Positions 63,019 through 64,000 of a DNA stretch of 64,000 bases are shown in pieces. The DNA lies in NCBI RefSeq assembly GCF_007197555.1, contig NZ_CP041614.1:2658001-2722000 (forward strand), given 5' to 3'. The translations under genes were made by a program, and so were the position numbers. Under the pieces are notes generated by a model. The model saw only the letters and a program-made list of their open reading frames with translations, was not told the origin of the DNA and did not search any database. This DNA comes from Shewanella psychropiezotolerans. GTDB taxonomy: Bacteria; Pseudomonadota; Gammaproteobacteria; Enterobacterales; Shewanellaceae. The first letter of the stretch is position 1; each line of letters starts with the position of its first letter.

Positions 63019-63711
63019 TTAGCCCTGAGGGTCCCATCGGTATCCCATACCATAAACGGTATCTATACAGTCGAAATCTGCGTCGAGGGCGAGGAATTTC
63101 TTTCTAATTCGTTTCACATGAGACGTGATGGTGCTGTCATCGACAAAAATTTTAGCTTCCTGCATTAATTCTTGTCGATTTTTAACATGCCCAGGGCGTT
63201 TTGCCAGTGCGTGCACCATCCAGAATTCGGTCACAGTGAGTTCAATATGCGTCTTGTTCCAATACACTTGCATGCGGTTGATGTCGATGACCAGCTTATC
63301 TCGTTCCAGCAGGTTTTCATCTAATATCTCTTTGCCCTGCAACTCTGCACGACGAAAAAGGGCGGCCAGTCTGGCAATCAAGTGTGGAAAACTGACATCC
63401 TTACTCAAGTAATCATCTGCGCCCAATCTGAGACCACATACGGTATCAAAATCACTGTCTCTGGCGGTTAAAAAGATAATAGGCAGGTTGCTCGACATGG
63501 CCCTGAGGGACTGACACAGGGTGAACCCACCGTCAATCTCATCTTCTAGCCCGATATCTATGATCGCCAGATCCGGGAGTCGGGTCAAAAAAGCCTGCAT
63601 CGCCATAGGGCGATTAGCATACGCTTGGACGCTGTAGCCTTGCTGTTGTAATACTTCTTTATAGTTTTCGCGAATGGCGACTTCATCTTCAACGATGGCG
63701 ATACGTTTCAT
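63019..63711 (-). CDS. pdsR: PdsR-type response regulator of the marine sortase system
   Basis: OmpR-type regulator, 230 aa. Receiver residues 1-125: EDEVAIRENY, phospho-acceptor Asp in LAIIDIGLEDEIDGG, FLTARDSDFDTVCGLRLGADDYLSKDVSFPHLIARLAALFRRAE, which is very like the marine sortase regulators I know. C-terminal winged helix with TVTEFWMVHALAKRPGHVKNRQELM and SHVKRIRKKFLALD. Transcribed together with the kinase gene downstream. The assignment to the sortase system is by family similarity; no sortase is visible in the window. Confidence 0.83.
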   Translation of the reverse strand: MKRIAIVEDEVAIRENYKEVLQQQGYSVQAYANRPMAMQAFLTRLPDLAIIDIGLEDEIDGGFTLCQSLRAMSSNLPIIFLTARDSDFDTVCGLRLGADDYLSKDVSFPHLIARLAALFRRAELQGKEILDENLLERDKLVIDINRMQVYWNKTHIELTVTEFWMVHALAKRPGHVKNRQELMQEAKIFVDDSTITSHVKRIRKKFLALDADFDCIDTVYGMGYRWDPQG

Positions 63712-63731
63712 GACCTTTAACCTTTTAAAGT

Positions 63732-63763
63732 CGATTATCTTGACACTAGCTAATTGATAATCG
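63732..63763. promoter_or_regulatory. Inverted repeat before pdsR
   Basis: CGATTATC (63732-63739) and GATAATCG (63756-63763), perfect 8-bp arms with a 16-bp gap, 21 bp upstream of the pdsR start. This may be an operator for PdsR or another dimeric regulator. Confidence 0.45.
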
Positions 63764-64000
63764 TCGGCAGCTTACTTTATTGCCGGATAACCCTGTTGGA
63801 GTGTGACTATACAGCAAAACAACGAGGTAAAAAGCCAACTTAAGTGATTGCCTTTTTGTTGCCACAATTGATACCCGCAATGCCATTTTTCCTCCCCGTC
63901 AAAGTCATCTCTATTCGTTTTAATGTTCATATCGAATTGAAGCGAACTCTTCGTTCACAGAACACATAAATAACATTAATGACAGTAGGAAATAATAAGA
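63764..64000. other. Right-edge intergenic, likely leader of the next plus-strand gene
   Basis: No gene lies inside the window. The last bases read CAGTAGGAAATAATAAGA: an AGGA ribosome site about 8-10 nt from the edge, so a plus-strand gene probably starts just beyond 64000, plausibly the sortase-target protein of the Pds locus. Confidence 0.4.

Overview
The window reads as core chromosome of a marine gammaproteobacterium, most likely a Shewanella. Evidence: protein sequences resembling Shewanella orthologues throughout, a MotY (sodium-type polar flagellum) gene next to rnt, a CrbS/CrbR-acs locus, a chitinase/LPMO pair, a leucine dehydrogenase preceded by a LiuR-like box, and at the right edge the two-component system dedicated to the marine proteobacterial sortase locus. 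Gene order also matches enteric blocks (ybgC-tolQRAB-pal-cpoB followed by tRNA-Lys genes; rluE-nudJ-mnmA-hflD-purB divergent from icd; cspD/clpS-clpA/infA/aat; aroH-ppsR/ppsA-ydiJ). The species cannot be fixed by reading.

Layout. 1-4.2 kb: rnt (cut by the window edge), motY, an intergenic region with a well-formed candidate small RNA on the minus strand, and a frameshifted prolyl oligopeptidase. 4.3-9.4 kb: Tol-Pal operon. 9.5-11.65 kb: array of eight identical tRNA-Lys(UUU) genes mixed with six degenerate copies, behind a stable-RNA type promoter. 11.8-15.2 kb: DcaP-like porin, grxA, radD. 15.3-24.7 kb: acs, divergent crbS, FAH-family hydrolase, PuuB-like oxidase, crbR and a YciA-like thioesterase. 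25.1-30 kb: GH18 chitinase and AA10 LPMO with a CBM5/12 relic between them. 30-38 kb: aroH, ppsR, ppsA, ydiJ, DUF1285. 38.4-42.9 kb: MarR regulator, small envelope proteins, leucine dehydrogenase, DUF4826-like protein, roxA. 43-50.2 kb: purB, hflD, mnmA, nudJ, rluE and monomeric icd. 50.3-57.2 kb: cspD, clpS-clpA, infA, bpt, aat, glycine-zipper protein, Nif3. 57.3-64 kb: serine hydrolase, S51-like remnant, metC, pdsS-pdsR.

How the genes work together. Tol-Pal couples the inner membrane to peptidoglycan and the outer membrane during division. CrbS senses and CrbR activates acetate scavenging by Acs; a palindrome in the acs-crbS gap is a plausible CrbR site. The LPMO and chitinase act on the same polymer. 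ClpS delivers N-degron substrates to ClpA, and Aat and Bpt create those N-degrons, so the ClpS/ClpA/Aat/Bpt cluster is a compact N-end-rule pathway. PpsR controls PpsA by phosphorylation, and PpsA supplies PEP to the DAHP synthase next door.

The main caveat is that four conserved genes (prolyl oligopeptidase, crbS, leucine dehydrogenase, aat) are broken at five places. Every break is repaired by adding one G to a G-tract (C on the other strand). This uniform pattern points to homopolymer undercalling in the assembly at least as strongly as to real gene decay.
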